This document shows positions 1 to 7,170 of a stretch of 40,069 bases of DNA, piece by piece. The position numbers and the translations under genes are program-made. This DNA is from Minisyncoccota bacterium (lineage in GTDB: Bacteria; Patescibacteriota; Microgenomatia; UBA1400; PJMF01). The notes below the pieces were generated by a model. The model made no database searches. It had not been told where the DNA came from and saw nothing but the letters and a program-made list of their open reading frames with translations. Numbering within the stretch: the first letter of the stretch is position 1; each line of letters opens with the position of its first letter. The DNA lies in the NCBI GenBank assembly GCA_018646985.1, contig JABGTR010000032.1, forward strand, positions 1-40,069. The letters are read 5' to 3'.

Positions 1-2
1 CA

Positions 3-821
3 GATATCATCTTCTCAATTCTACATGGACCAAATGGTGAAGATGGAACTATGCAAGGTTTGTTAGAGCTACTCAACGTGGCTTACGTAGGACCAAGAGT
101 CTTAGGATCAGCACTATCAATGGATAAGGTCATCCAAAAGCAAGTCTGTGCTTTTTACGATATTCCTCAGACAAAATACATTAGTTTCTCTAGCTATGAG
201 TGGGAAAATAGTTCAGATTTAGTTATTCAAAATATTAATCAACAACTTCAGTATCCTCTATTTATCAAACCAGCTAATATGGGTTCAAGCGTTGGCATCA
301 CCAAGGCTGATTCCAAAGAAGAGCTGAAAGAATCTATTCAAGAAGCTCTTCAATATGATCATAAAATTATTGTTGAAGAAAGCATTGGTGAGATGAGAGA
401 GATCGAAATATCTGTTTTAGGAAACAATAATCCAAAGGCTTCAGTCTGCGGCGAGATCGTTCCCAACACTGAGTTTTATGATTATGAAACTAAGTATATT
501 ACTGATGATATAAAAGTCGCCATTCCCGCAGATATTCCTCAAGAAGTTGCTGATGAAATCAGAGCTACTGCTGTTGAGACATTCAGAGCTTTAGATTGCA
601 TAGGCCTAGCTAGAGTTGACTTTTTCTATCAACCACAAACTGGGAAGCATTTCCTCAATGAGATAAATACCTTACCTGGTTTTACCTCGATTAGCATGTA
701 TCCCAAACTTTGGGAGGCTACCAATCTTAGCTATACTGACTTAATTACCAAGTTATTAGAACTAGCTGAAGAGCAATGGCAAAAAAAACAACAGCTCTCT
801 TATGAATATCAGTCATCATGA
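3..821 (+). CDS. ddl: D-alanine--D-alanine ligase, 5'-truncated by the window edge
   Basis: Makes the D-Ala-D-Ala dipeptide of peptidoglycan from two D-Ala and ATP in the cytoplasm. The reading frame is open from base 3, so the gene starts upstream of the window. The visible 272 residues begin in the family motif LHGPNGEDGTMQG, which lies before the first in-frame ATG (base 51), so that ATG is internal. ATP-grasp features follow: PLFIKPANMGSSVG, the REIEISVLG strand, the FYDYETKY loop typical of D-Ala-D-Ala rather than D-Ala-D-Lac ligases, and the metal-binding end ARVDFF...FLNEINTLPGFT. The stop overlaps the start of the MurF-like gene by four bases (ATGA), so the two consecutive steps of wall precursor synthesis are probably translationally coupled. 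Function is near certain; only the N-terminus is missing. Confidence 0.95.
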   Translation, partial: DIIFSILHGPNGEDGTMQGLLELLNVAYVGPRVLGSALSMDKVIQKQVCAFYDIPQTKYISFSSYEWENSSDLVIQNINQQLQYPLFIKPANMGSSVGITKADSKEELKESIQEALQYDHKIIVEESIGEMREIEISVLGNNNPKASVCGEIVPNTEFYDYETKYITDDIKVAIPADIPQEVADEIRATAVETFRALDCIGLARVDFFYQPQTGKHFLNEINTLPGFTSISMYPKLWEATNLSYTDLITKLLELAEEQWQKKQQLSYEYQSS

Positions 822-2131
822 AAAAAAAAGTTGAGAAATTAATTCTTTCATGGTTATTGATCGCCACCAAACTCCAGCTAAAGAAAAATAATCCGACTAT
901 TATTGGAGTAACCGGTAGTGCCGGCAAGACCAGCGCCGTCAAAGCCATTAACGAAGTTTTAAAAACTAAATACTCAGTTAAGAGCACTCTTACTGGCAAC
1001 AGTGAAACTGGCATTCCATTTGAGATTCTAGATATACCTATTAGAAATTGGTCTGGGTTGGGTTGGCTAGTAGTATTGAAACTCAGCTTGTGGCGACTTA
1101 TCTCTCATTGGCCAAAATATGAACTACTTGTAGTAGAAATGGGTATTGATAGCGATCAAGAACCCAAAAACATGGAGTACTTGTTGAAAATAATTCAGCC
1201 TCAAATGGGGGTATTTTTAAATGTTAATAACGTCCATGGGCTGAATTTCTCAGGATCAGATACGATTAAAGCCATCACTGCAGAAAAGGGTAAACTACTG
1301 CTTTCTTTACCCAAGAATGGATTGGCTATTTATTCTCAAGATCATGAATCTATTGTTGATCTGGTGAAAAGCATTGATGTTAAAAAATTAGCTTTCTCTA
1401 TTGCCCAGCCAGCAGATATGCAGCTACTAAAATATCGGGTTAGTCTTAAAGGAACTGAGTTTGTTTTTATTAGTTCTGGAAAGCAATATACCCTTAAGAT
1501 TGAAAAACAACTTCTACTGAAAGAATCTTTCGGTGGGTTAGCGACGGCATTATTGCTCGGACAAAAACTAGGAATAGAAATTGAGCAAGGAATCAAAACT
1601 TTAGAAAAAAACTTTGAGCTGCTACCCGGCAGATCTACCTTGATTAAAGGAATTAATAGCTCGATGATTATTGACTCTTCATATAACTCTTCCTTTGAGC
1701 CAACTGCAGCAGCATTGCGGATGCTGGGTGAAGTTTCAGTGCGGGGTCAAAAAATTGCAGTTCTAGGAGACATGCGTGAAATTGGCAAACAAGAGAAAGC
1801 TGATCATGAAGAGTTAGCTAAGATAGCTGCTAAAAATGCTGATGAGATTATCTTGGTAGGACCTTTGACTGCCAAATATACTCTCCCTCAACTTAAAAAG
1901 TTGAAATTTGCTAAAACTAAAACTCACTCTTTTACAACTGCCTATGAAGCACTAGAAACTGTCAAAAAACTAGTCGGACAACACGACTTAATCTTAGTCA
2001 AAGGCTCACAAAACACCATCTTTCTAGAGATCATTGTCAAAGAAATCATGGAGCACCCAGAGCAGGCTTCAAAAATATTATGCAGACAGAGTAAATATTG
2101 GAACAAGCAACGACAGCATCTTCTTGATTAA
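818..2131 (+). CDS. murF: MurF-like UDP-MurNAc-tripeptide--D-Ala-D-Ala ligase
   Basis: A Mur ligase of 437 residues that most likely adds the D-Ala-D-Ala made by the preceding enzyme to UDP-MurNAc-tripeptide, using ATP, in the cytoplasm. Seen in the sequence: the P-loop GVTGSAGKTS near residue 30, the central-domain VVEMG and LNVNNVHG segments, then the C-terminal GRSTLI, the IDSSYNSS segment that matches the MurF DSYNANP motif, and VLGDMREIG. The last two are MurF hallmarks. The N-terminal UDP-binding domain is short compared with enterobacterial MurF, so this is a compact form. The start overlaps the ddl stop as ATGA. A different Mur-type ligase is possible, but the ddl neighbour and the C-terminal motifs favour MurF. 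Confidence 0.87.
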   Translation: MKKKVEKLILSWLLIATKLQLKKNNPTIIGVTGSAGKTSAVKAINEVLKTKYSVKSTLTGNSETGIPFEILDIPIRNWSGLGWLVVLKLSLWRLISHWPKYELLVVEMGIDSDQEPKNMEYLLKIIQPQMGVFLNVNNVHGLNFSGSDTIKAITAEKGKLLLSLPKNGLAIYSQDHESIVDLVKSIDVKKLAFSIAQPADMQLLKYRVSLKGTEFVFISSGKQYTLKIEKQLLLKESFGGLATALLLGQKLGIEIEQGIKTLEKNFELLPGRSTLIKGINSSMIIDSSYNSSFEPTAAALRMLGEVSVRGQKIAVLGDMREIGKQEKADHEELAKIAAKNADEIILVGPLTAKYTLPQLKKLKFAKTKTHSFTTAYEALETVKKLVGQHDLILVKGSQNTIFLEIIVKEIMEHPEQASKILCRQSKYWNKQRQHLLD

Positions 2132-2160
2132 GAAATATCAAATAATTTTTTGTTACACTT

Positions 2161-2189
2161 TTGGTAATCTTCATCTGCTTTAGTAATTA
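2161..2189 (+). promoter_or_regulatory. Putative promoter of tRNA-like RNA A1
   Basis: TTGGTA at 2161-2166 and TAATTA at 2184-2189 are 17 bases apart. The expected start, seven bases on, is base 2196, the first base of the predicted acceptor stem. A TACTAA string (2188-2193) lies just before the RNA, as it also does in the second copy at 35919. Weak matches, read by eye. Confidence 0.4.
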
Positions 2190-2195
2190 CTAAGT

Positions 2196-2262
2196 GGGCC
2201 CGGCAGGCTTGCCCAATCAACCTGATAATTTGATTTACCGGGTTCGATTCCCGGCGGGTCCA
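2196..2262 (+). ncRNA. tRNA-like RNA A1 with GAT anticodon loop and shrunken D arm
   Basis: Folds as a tRNA except for the D arm. The acceptor is GGGCCCG (2196-2202) with CGGGTCC (2255-2261), extendable by two pairs outward. The anticodon stem is 2217-2221 with 2229-2233, four pairs and one C.T mismatch, and the loop is CTGATAA (GAT would be Ile). The variable loop is four bases. The T stem is CCGGG/CCCGG with the canonical TTCGATT loop. Between acceptor and anticodon stem there are only 14 bases instead of about 19, so no normal D stem can form. A GGCTTGCC string there recurs as GGTTGCC in the copy at 35929. No CCA tail is encoded. Bases 2218-2230 are perfectly complementary to the start of RNA B1 (2316-2328). 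It could be a divergent tRNA-Ile, a decayed tRNA, or a dedicated tRNA-like regulator; two similar copies favour the last. Confidence 0.65.
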
Positions 2263-2279
2263 CATTCTAGATTTGATAC

Positions 2280-2308
2280 TTAAAACCAATTTAAAAAACA
2301 TATATAAT
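2280..2308 (+). promoter_or_regulatory. Putative promoter of small RNA B1
   Basis: A perfect -10 box TATAAT (2303-2308) with a weak TTAAAA -35 (2280-2285), 17 bases apart. The expected start is at 2315-2316, exactly where the segment complementary to RNA A1 begins. Confidence 0.55.
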
Positions 2309-2315
2309 TCGAATT

Positions 2316-2386
2316 AATTATCAGGTTGTTAGGCGAATCTGCTTAGAATCGCTTAAACCGCTTCACTTTGAAGCGGTTTTTGTTTT
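2316..2386 (+). ncRNA. Small RNA B1 with 5' end complementary to tRNA-like A1 anticodon loop
   Basis: A predicted RNA of about 71 nt between its own promoter and terminator. Its first 13 bases, AATTATCAGGTTG, are the exact reverse complement of 2218-2230 in RNA A1. Next comes a hairpin GCGAATCT/AGAATCGC with one mismatch and a GCTT loop (2333-2352), a short A-rich linker, and the terminator hairpin. RNA B2 at 36052 has the same order of parts and almost the same length. There is no convincing ORF in it. It could act as an antisense partner of RNA A1, or the two could form one functional complex. The existence of the transcript is inferred. Confidence 0.55.
2355..2386 (+). terminator. Rho-independent terminator of RNA B1
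   Basis: A ten-pair stem AAACCGCTTC/GAAGCGGTTT with an ACTTT loop is followed by the T-rich run TTTTTGTTTT. Its tail touches the -10 box of the cyclophilin gene. Confidence 0.9.
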
Positions 2387-2391
2387 ATACT
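2386..2391 (+). promoter_or_regulatory. -10 box of leaderless cyclophilin mRNA
   Basis: TATACT ends seven bases before the ATG at 2399 and there is no Shine-Dalgarno in between, so transcription would start at or next to the start codon. No good -35 is visible, because that region is the upstream terminator. Confidence 0.6.
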
Positions 2392-2398
2392 CACCTGT

Positions 2399-3037
2399 AT
2401 GAAAAAAAACGTCCTCCTTACTACCCTAGTTATTAGTAGCCTTATCTTTGCCGGCTGCACTCAAAAAAAAACTGATCAAAATATAAAACTAACTAAGAAT
2501 GTTGAGCTGACTCAAAAACAAGAGCCGGCTCAAGTGCAACAGAAAGGCACCACTATGAAAACCATTAATGATTTCGAGGCTATTGAAGCAACTCAAGTCA
2601 CCATGACCACCACCAAAGGCGAAATGACCTTTAATCTCTTCAGAGACAAAGCCCCACTGACTACCGCAAACTTTTTAAACTTAATCAAAGACGGCTTCTA
2701 TGATGGAATTATCTTTCACCGCGTCATCCCAGATTTCATGGCTCAAGTCGGTGATCCGCTCACCAAAGAAGCCGGGATGGAAGCTCGTTGGGGCACAGGT
2801 GGACCTGGATACCAAATCGCCGATGAGTTTGACCCCGAATTAAAACATGATAAAACTGGAGTCCTCTCCATGGCCAACTCTGGTCCAAATACTGGTGGGA
2901 GTCAGCTCTTTATCACTCACGTTGCCACCCCATGGTTAGATGGTAAGCACGCTGTCTTTGGTGAAATCACCGCGGGGGTTGAAGTGCTCAATCAAATTGA
3001 ACAGGGTGATAAAATTCTTTCAGTCAGCTACAAATAA
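2399..3037 (+). CDS. Cyclophilin-type peptidyl-prolyl isomerase, lipoprotein
   Basis: A 212-residue peptidyl-prolyl cis-trans isomerase expected to help fold proteins outside the membrane. The N-terminus is a lipoprotein signal: MKK, a hydrophobic stretch, then the lipobox IFAGC with the lipidated Cys at residue 20. A polar linker to about residue 58 follows, then one cyclophilin domain with [22 protein letters not shown] (in two adjoining parts), [28 protein letters not shown] and a closing [11 protein letters not shown]. The catalytic Arg of the FHRV motif and the FxxQ-like pattern are present. The gene stands alone behind a terminator, with a -10 box seven bases before its ATG. The bacterial PpiA/PpiB family assignment is firm; the substrate is unknown. 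Confidence 0.94.
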   Translation: MKKNVLLTTLVISSLIFAGCTQKKTDQNIKLTKNVELTQKQEPAQVQQKGTTMKTINDFEAIEATQVTMTTTKGEMTFNLFRDKAPLTTANFLNLIKDGFYDGIIFHRVIPDFMAQVGDPLTKEAGMEARWGTGGPGYQIADEFDPELKHDKTGVLSMANSGPNTGGSQLFITHVATPWLDGKHAVFGEITAGVEVLNQIEQGDKILSVSYK

Positions 3038-3060
3038 TCTGTGGCACAATAGATATTAAG

Positions 3061-4572
3061 ATGCATCGTTTGAAACTACTCAAAATCGGGCTGGTTGTTG
3101 CTGTCATAATTCTTCTCTATCCCACGTTTAAAATTGGTATAACTGGAATTAGACTAGTGAGAGCTGGCCGAAATACCCTAATTAGTGCTCAAGATTATGC
3201 TCAAAATTTCTTCTCTACCGATAAAGAAAGACAAATAGATCAAGCTAAGCAACTCAAAACTGATCTAAATAAACTAAGTCAAACTTTGACTACTTTTAAT
3301 GATCAGTCACCAAAAAGCTGGTTGACTCAAAAGATGCTTGCTGACAAACAAGCCCAACTAGACTTAGCTCCAGATTTAATCACTATTGTTCAAAAGGTCA
3401 TGACTGGTGAGCAGAGTTACGTTTTACTCTTCCAAAATACTGAAGAGCTACGAGCTGCAGGTGGCTTCTTAGGCTCATATGCTAAAGTTGAGTTGAGGGA
3501 TGGGGCACTAGAAAATTTCAAGATTGAAGATATCTATGTCCCAGACGGCCAATTTGGCTGGTTTATCGAAGCCCCGACTGGAGCCAAAGAGTATCTCAGC
3601 GGTGGAGATGGCTTGCGTTTACGAGATGCTAACTGGCACCCAGACTTTCCCACTAGCGCCCAACAAATTCTAACCTACCTAGCTTTTGGAAAAGAAGCTG
3701 GTCTTGATGGAGCTATCGCTATCAACCTGCCGGTAGTCGAAGAAATACTTGATGTAACTGGAGATATCTACATTCATGATTATGACCAAACCATCACTAA
3801 AACTAATTTCTCCAATGTCGCTAGGGCAGATCGAGATCAATTCTTTCCAGGTAGTGTTCAAAAACAGCATTTCTTAGCCACCTTTTTCAATCAACTCTTA
3901 ATTGAATTACAAAATTTAAATACAGATCAGCAACAACTTTTAGCAAAAAAAATAATTACTAGTGCTATGAAAAAAGATCTCCAGTTCTTCAGCCATGATC
4001 AAGACTTACAGCTTTTATTTGAAAAATTAAATATTTCTGGGAAAATTTATCAGGCAGAAAATGCTTCATATCTAATGCTTGTTGAGTCTAATGTGGGAAT
4101 CAACAAAGCCAACCAACACCTAGATAGAGCAGTTGATCTAGAGATTACAGATGAAAATGCTCTTATTGAAGTTACATTTGTAAATCGAAACCTCCCTCCT
4201 AGTTCTAAAAATAAAAACCCAGATGAAGCTGACCATCTAGGATACGTTAACTATCAAAGGATTATTCTTTCCCCAGAGACAGACATTAAAGAAATTATAT
4301 TTGATGATCAAAAAATAACTGGCTGGGATGAAGAGTTAATCTCCAACTCTAGTGGAGAAAAATTCAAGCAGGTTGGATTTTTACTTACCCTCAAGGAAAG
4401 AGAAACTAAAAAACTATTAGTTAAACTAGCCAGCTCAACATTCAGCGAGAAATCACAAATCTTTATCCAGAAACAATCAGGAGTAAACAGTATTCCTTAC
4501 CACCTTAAGTACCACGATCAAGAACTATCTCTAGACCTGGTAAAAGACACTCTCGTAAACTTAGATAATTGA
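3061..4572 (+). CDS. DUF4012 domain-containing membrane-anchored protein
   Basis: A 503-residue protein with one N-terminal membrane segment (about residues 8-25) and a large outside part. After a helical stretch, residues near 120-240 carry the DUF4012 signature: YVLLFQNTEELRAAGGFLGS, then DANWHPDFPTSAQQ and the LDGAIAINLPVVEEILDVTG stretch. This family is common in Patescibacteria and Actinobacteria and is often found near glycan or LCP-type genes, but its function is not established. The C-terminal half is beta-rich by appearance. It starts 23 bases after the cyclophilin stop; CACAAT at 3045-3050 is a possible -10 box. I do not assign an activity. Confidence 0.85.
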   Translation: MHRLKLLKIGLVVAVIILLYPTFKIGITGIRLVRAGRNTLISAQDYAQNFFSTDKERQIDQAKQLKTDLNKLSQTLTTFNDQSPKSWLTQKMLADKQAQLDLAPDLITIVQKVMTGEQSYVLLFQNTEELRAAGGFLGSYAKVELRDGALENFKIEDIYVPDGQFGWFIEAPTGAKEYLSGGDGLRLRDANWHPDFPTSAQQILTYLAFGKEAGLDGAIAINLPVVEEILDVTGDIYIHDYDQTITKTNFSNVARADRDQFFPGSVQKQHFLATFFNQLLIELQNLNTDQQQLLAKKIITSAMKKDLQFFSHDQDLQLLFEKLNISGKIYQAENASYLMLVESNVGINKANQHLDRAVDLEITDENALIEVTFVNRNLPPSSKNKNPDEADHLGYVNYQRIILSPETDIKEIIFDDQKITGWDEELISNSSGEKFKQVGFLLTLKERETKKLLVKLASSTFSEKSQIFIQKQSGVNSIPYHLKYHDQELSLDLVKDTLVNLDN

Positions 4573-4576
4573 CTGT

Positions 4577-4582
4577 TACAAT
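4577..4582 (+). promoter_or_regulatory. -10 box of leaderless prfB mRNA
   Basis: TACAAT is followed by six bases and then the ATG at 4589. No Shine-Dalgarno fits in that space. A -35 is not evident. Confidence 0.55.
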
Positions 4583-4588
4583 ACCAGC

Positions 4589-5680
4589 ATGGATTCACAA
4601 ACTCGAGAAAGAATTACGATAGCCGTTAGTAAGGCTCAAAAGATACTTCAGAGTCTTAACTTGACTCAATTTAAAGATGAGCTGCAAGAACTTCAAGCTC
4701 AAACCTATCAGGGTGATTTTTGGCAGCAACAAAATGCTCAGGAAGTCATGCAACAAACTGCTCAACTCCAAGCTCAGATTTCACAAATTTCAGCTGTTGA
4801 TGAGCAAACAAAAGATATTCAAGCCATGCTAGACCTTTTAGATGAAGCTAGTGAAAAAAACTTAGAGAATGAAATCATAAAATTACTCCCTAAGTATGAA
4901 TCAGCCATTAATAATCTAGAGCTAAATCAATTTCTGAATCAAAAATACGATGCTTATGGAGCCATCCTGTCTATCCACTCTGGACAAGGTGGAACTGAAG
5001 CTATGGATTGGGCAGAAATGATCCGCAGAATGTACCTGCGATATTTTGAGCTCAAAAATTGGAAATTTAAGTTTATCTCAGAGTCACGTGGCGATGAGGC
5101 TGGAATTAAAAGCGCTGAGTATGAAATTACTGCTCCTTACGCCTACGGTTTTCTTAAACACGAGGTGGGAACTCATAGATTGGTTAGATTGAGTCCTTTT
5201 AACGCAGATAATCTACGCCAGACATCTTTTGCACTAGTAGAAGTACTCCCACTCATGGAAGCCAATAGCACTGAGATTGAGCTCAAAGATAATGACCTAG
5301 AATGGCAGTTTAGTAGAGCCGGCGGAGCTGGTGGGCAGAATGTCAATAAAGTTAGCTCTGCAGTTGAACTAACACATGTCCCGACTTCTATTGTCGTCAA
5401 ATGCCGAGAAGAACGAACTCAAATCCAAAATAAAGAGAGAGCTTTGAAAAAACTGAAGGCTATTTTAGCCCAAAAAGAAGCTCAAAAGCAAAAACAAGAA
5501 ATGGATAACGTAAAAGGCAAACATACTGATGCCTCCTGGGGAACACAAATTAGGAATTATGTTCTCCATCCTTATCAACTAGTCAAAGACACCAGAACTG
5601 AATACGAGACATCTGATACAACTGGAGTTCTAGATGGAGACCTAGATCAATTTATTAAGGAAGCTGTCAGACAACTCTAG
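4589..5680 (+). CDS. prfB: Peptide chain release factor 2
   Basis: RF2 ends translation at UGA and UAA codons by triggering peptidyl-tRNA hydrolysis in the ribosome. The 363-residue product is full length. The codon-recognition tripeptide SPF is at residues 202-204 in RLSPFNADNLRQTSFA, which identifies RF2 rather than RF1. The catalytic GGQ is at residues 248-250 in AGGAGGQNVNKVSS. The N-terminal third is helical. Many bacteria need a programmed +1 frameshift early in prfB; here one uninterrupted frame runs from an ATG preceded by a -10 box, so no frameshift is needed. Its presence rules out reassignment of UGA as in some other Patescibacteria. Confidence 0.97.
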   Translation: MDSQTRERITIAVSKAQKILQSLNLTQFKDELQELQAQTYQGDFWQQQNAQEVMQQTAQLQAQISQISAVDEQTKDIQAMLDLLDEASEKNLENEIIKLLPKYESAINNLELNQFLNQKYDAYGAILSIHSGQGGTEAMDWAEMIRRMYLRYFELKNWKFKFISESRGDEAGIKSAEYEITAPYAYGFLKHEVGTHRLVRLSPFNADNLRQTSFALVEVLPLMEANSTEIELKDNDLEWQFSRAGGAGGQNVNKVSSAVELTHVPTSIVVKCREERTQIQNKERALKKLKAILAQKEAQKQKQEMDNVKGKHTDASWGTQIRNYVLHPYQLVKDTRTEYETSDTTGVLDGDLDQFIKEAVRQL

Positions 5681-5700
5681 CCACCACTTGATAAACTTAG

Positions 5701-5706
5701 TATGAT
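5701..5706 (+). promoter_or_regulatory. -10 box that decides the start of the next gene
   Basis: TATGAT ends six bases before the ATG at 5713, the spacing seen at other leaderless genes here. It overlaps the possible GTG start at 5707, which argues for the ATG. Confidence 0.5.
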
Positions 5707-5712
5707 GTGAAG

Positions 5713-6297
5713 ATGCGTAAAATTAACCTCGAAGACACTCCTCCATCAACTGCTCCTAAGTTGGGAGAAGAAACAGCCACTCAAGCTGAAGTTGAAAGAA
5801 AAAGTGTTGTTGACGAAACTCTCGTCTCCGATAATAATGACAGCTCTATGAAATCACCTTTACCTAAACTAGCCATTATTCTAAGTATTGTCGCTGTTGC
5901 TGCTGGAGTAGCCACCGGATTTGGTGGCTTCAAGCTTAAATCCAAATCTATTAGCATCCTCCCTAGTCCGTCTGATCTACAGCGAGTAGCAGAAGAAGGC
6001 CAGATCAAAGCCGGTGATATCTTTGGAGTTAAAGATGAAGACACTTTTAAAGACTCAGCTGAAGGGTATCTGGAGATTGGTGGCATTAACGGCGAAGGCT
6101 CTCATAAAATTACTCGCCCTGGTGGTATCTCACAAACTGTTTATTTAACTTCTTCAATCACTGACCTAGATAAGTTTGACGGTATGGAAGTCAAGATTTG
6201 GGGAGAGACATTTAAAGGCCAAAAAGCTGGCTGGCTAATGGATGTGGGCCGAATTGAAGTTCTGAACACTGATGCTCAAGCTCCTAGCGAAGAGTAG
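5713..6297 (+). CDS. Hypothetical single-pass membrane protein
   Basis: Not a family I recognise. The 194 residues divide into an acidic, Thr/Ser/Pro-rich N-terminus (about 1-48), one membrane segment with small residues (about 50-72, LAIILSIVAVAAGVATGFGG), and an outside domain of about 110 residues. The C-terminal part (TVYLTSSITDLDKFDG, then VKIWGETFKGQKAGWLMDVG) reads like a small beta-barrel or OB-like fold, which is a guess from the pattern. The ATG at 5713 is preferred over a GTG two codons earlier because a -10 box ends six bases before it. It lies just before ftsE, which has its own promoter, so a division link is only suggested by position. Confidence 0.7.
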   Translation: MRKINLEDTPPSTAPKLGEETATQAEVERKSVVDETLVSDNNDSSMKSPLPKLAIILSIVAVAAGVATGFGGFKLKSKSISILPSPSDLQRVAEEGQIKAGDIFGVKDEDTFKDSAEGYLEIGGINGEGSHKITRPGGISQTVYLTSSITDLDKFDGMEVKIWGETFKGQKAGWLMDVGRIEVLNTDAQAPSEE

Positions 6298-6299
6298 TA

Positions 6300-6329
6300 T
6301 TGCATTCGCCTTATTAGAAGCGCTACACT
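6300..6329 (+). promoter_or_regulatory. Promoter of the ftsE-ftsX-M23 operon
   Basis: TTGCAT (6300-6305) and TACACT (6324-6329) with an 18-base spacer. The ATG at 6340 is ten bases after the -10 box, leaving at most a few untranslated bases. Confidence 0.6.
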
Positions 6330-6339
6330 AGATCTGCCT

Positions 6340-7170
6340 ATGATAGTTTTTGACAAAGTCTCAAAGCAGTTTTTCAATGATACTTACGGAGTAAAAGATG
6401 TTAGTTTTGTCATTGACTCAGGCGAATTAATTTTAATCACTGGCCCCACAGGCAGTGGTAAAACCACTCTAATGCGCCTGGTCACTAAAGAGCACACTCC
6501 TACTGAAGGGGAGGTCATTTTTGACGATCTACCTCTCTCAAAAGTAAAACCCTCACTACTCCCATTACATCGCAGGCGAATCGGAGTTGTATTTCAAGAT
6601 TATCGGCTACTACCAGAGTCAAATGTCTGGGAAAATGTAGCTCTACCCTTACTAATTGCTGGTAAATCTAGTGATGAGATTGAAGAAAGAGTGACTGATC
6701 TATTAAAATTAGTAAAATTGGAAGATAAATTTGAGCTCTTCCCTAATGAACTATCTGGCGGAGAAGCTCAAAGAGTCAGCATTGCCAGAGCCCTAGCTGT
6801 AGCACCACCGGTCTTATTTGCTGATGAACCAACTGGAAATCTCGATAAAGAATCCTCTCTAGCTATCATTAATTTACTCAAAAAGATAAATCAGTTGGGG
6901 ACAACAGTCTTGGTCTCCACTCATGATGTGGTAGTCCTTGAAGAAATGGCTGCTGCTAGACGTTTAGAATTAAAAAATGGTGAACTGGTATTAGATACAC
7001 AACCAAAGAAAAGAAGGGTCAAGAAGAAGGAAGAGGAAATAGAGAAAAAAAAGGATAAGCCTAAGCAGAAGAAAACCCCAGCAAAAAAAGTTAAAAAGGA
7101 CGCTCCTAAGACAAAGGAAAAAGTTGAAGACTTAGAAGAAAGCAAACCTAAAAAGAAAGGGAAGAAATGA
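6340..7170 (+). CDS. ftsE: Cell division ATP-binding protein FtsE with Lys-rich tail
   Basis: ATPase of the FtsEX complex, which sits at the division site and switches peptidoglycan hydrolases on. Residues 1-220 are a normal ABC domain: Walker A GPTGSGKTT at 35-43, Q-loop in VVFQDYRLLPE, signature LSGGEAQR from residue 138, and Walker B VLFADEPTGNLD with the catalytic Glu at 163. Residues from about 220 to 276 are an unusual extra tail made almost only of Lys, Glu, Pro and Thr, with no predicted fold; it could bind nucleic acid, phospholipid or an acidic partner. The stop overlaps the ftsX start by four bases (ATGA). Its own promoter lies at 6300-6329. Confidence 0.95.
   Translation: MIVFDKVSKQFFNDTYGVKDVSFVIDSGELILITGPTGSGKTTLMRLVTKEHTPTEGEVIFDDLPLSKVKPSLLPLHRRRIGVVFQDYRLLPESNVWENVALPLLIAGKSSDEIEERVTDLLKLVKLEDKFELFPNELSGGEAQRVSIARALAVAPPVLFADEPTGNLDKESSLAIINLLKKINQLGTTVLVSTHDVVVLEEMAAARRLELKNGELVLDTQPKKRRVKKKEEEIEKKKDKPKQKKTPAKKVKKDAPKTKEKVEDLEESKPKKKGKK

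Noticed and set aside
2196-2262. Calling this an ordinary tRNA-Ile(GAT)
   Set aside because: The anticodon loop and acceptor fit, but the D arm is too short, the anticodon stem has a mismatch, and a sister element with GAG shares the same oddities without a Leu-type variable arm.
2316-2386. A T-box riboswitch controlling the cyclophilin gene
   Set aside because: The leader contains ATC opposite the GAT loop, but no T-box AGGGTGG-type motif or antiterminator is visible, the complementarity is far longer than a codon, and copy 2 has no same-strand gene after it.
2196-2386. A tmRNA, one-piece or two-piece
   Set aside because: No tag ORF with the usual alanine-rich end, no pseudoknots, and the anticodon stem closes with a normal loop.
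4589-5680. Programmed frameshift in prfB
   Set aside because: One frame runs without interruption from a promoter-supported ATG through SPF and GGQ.
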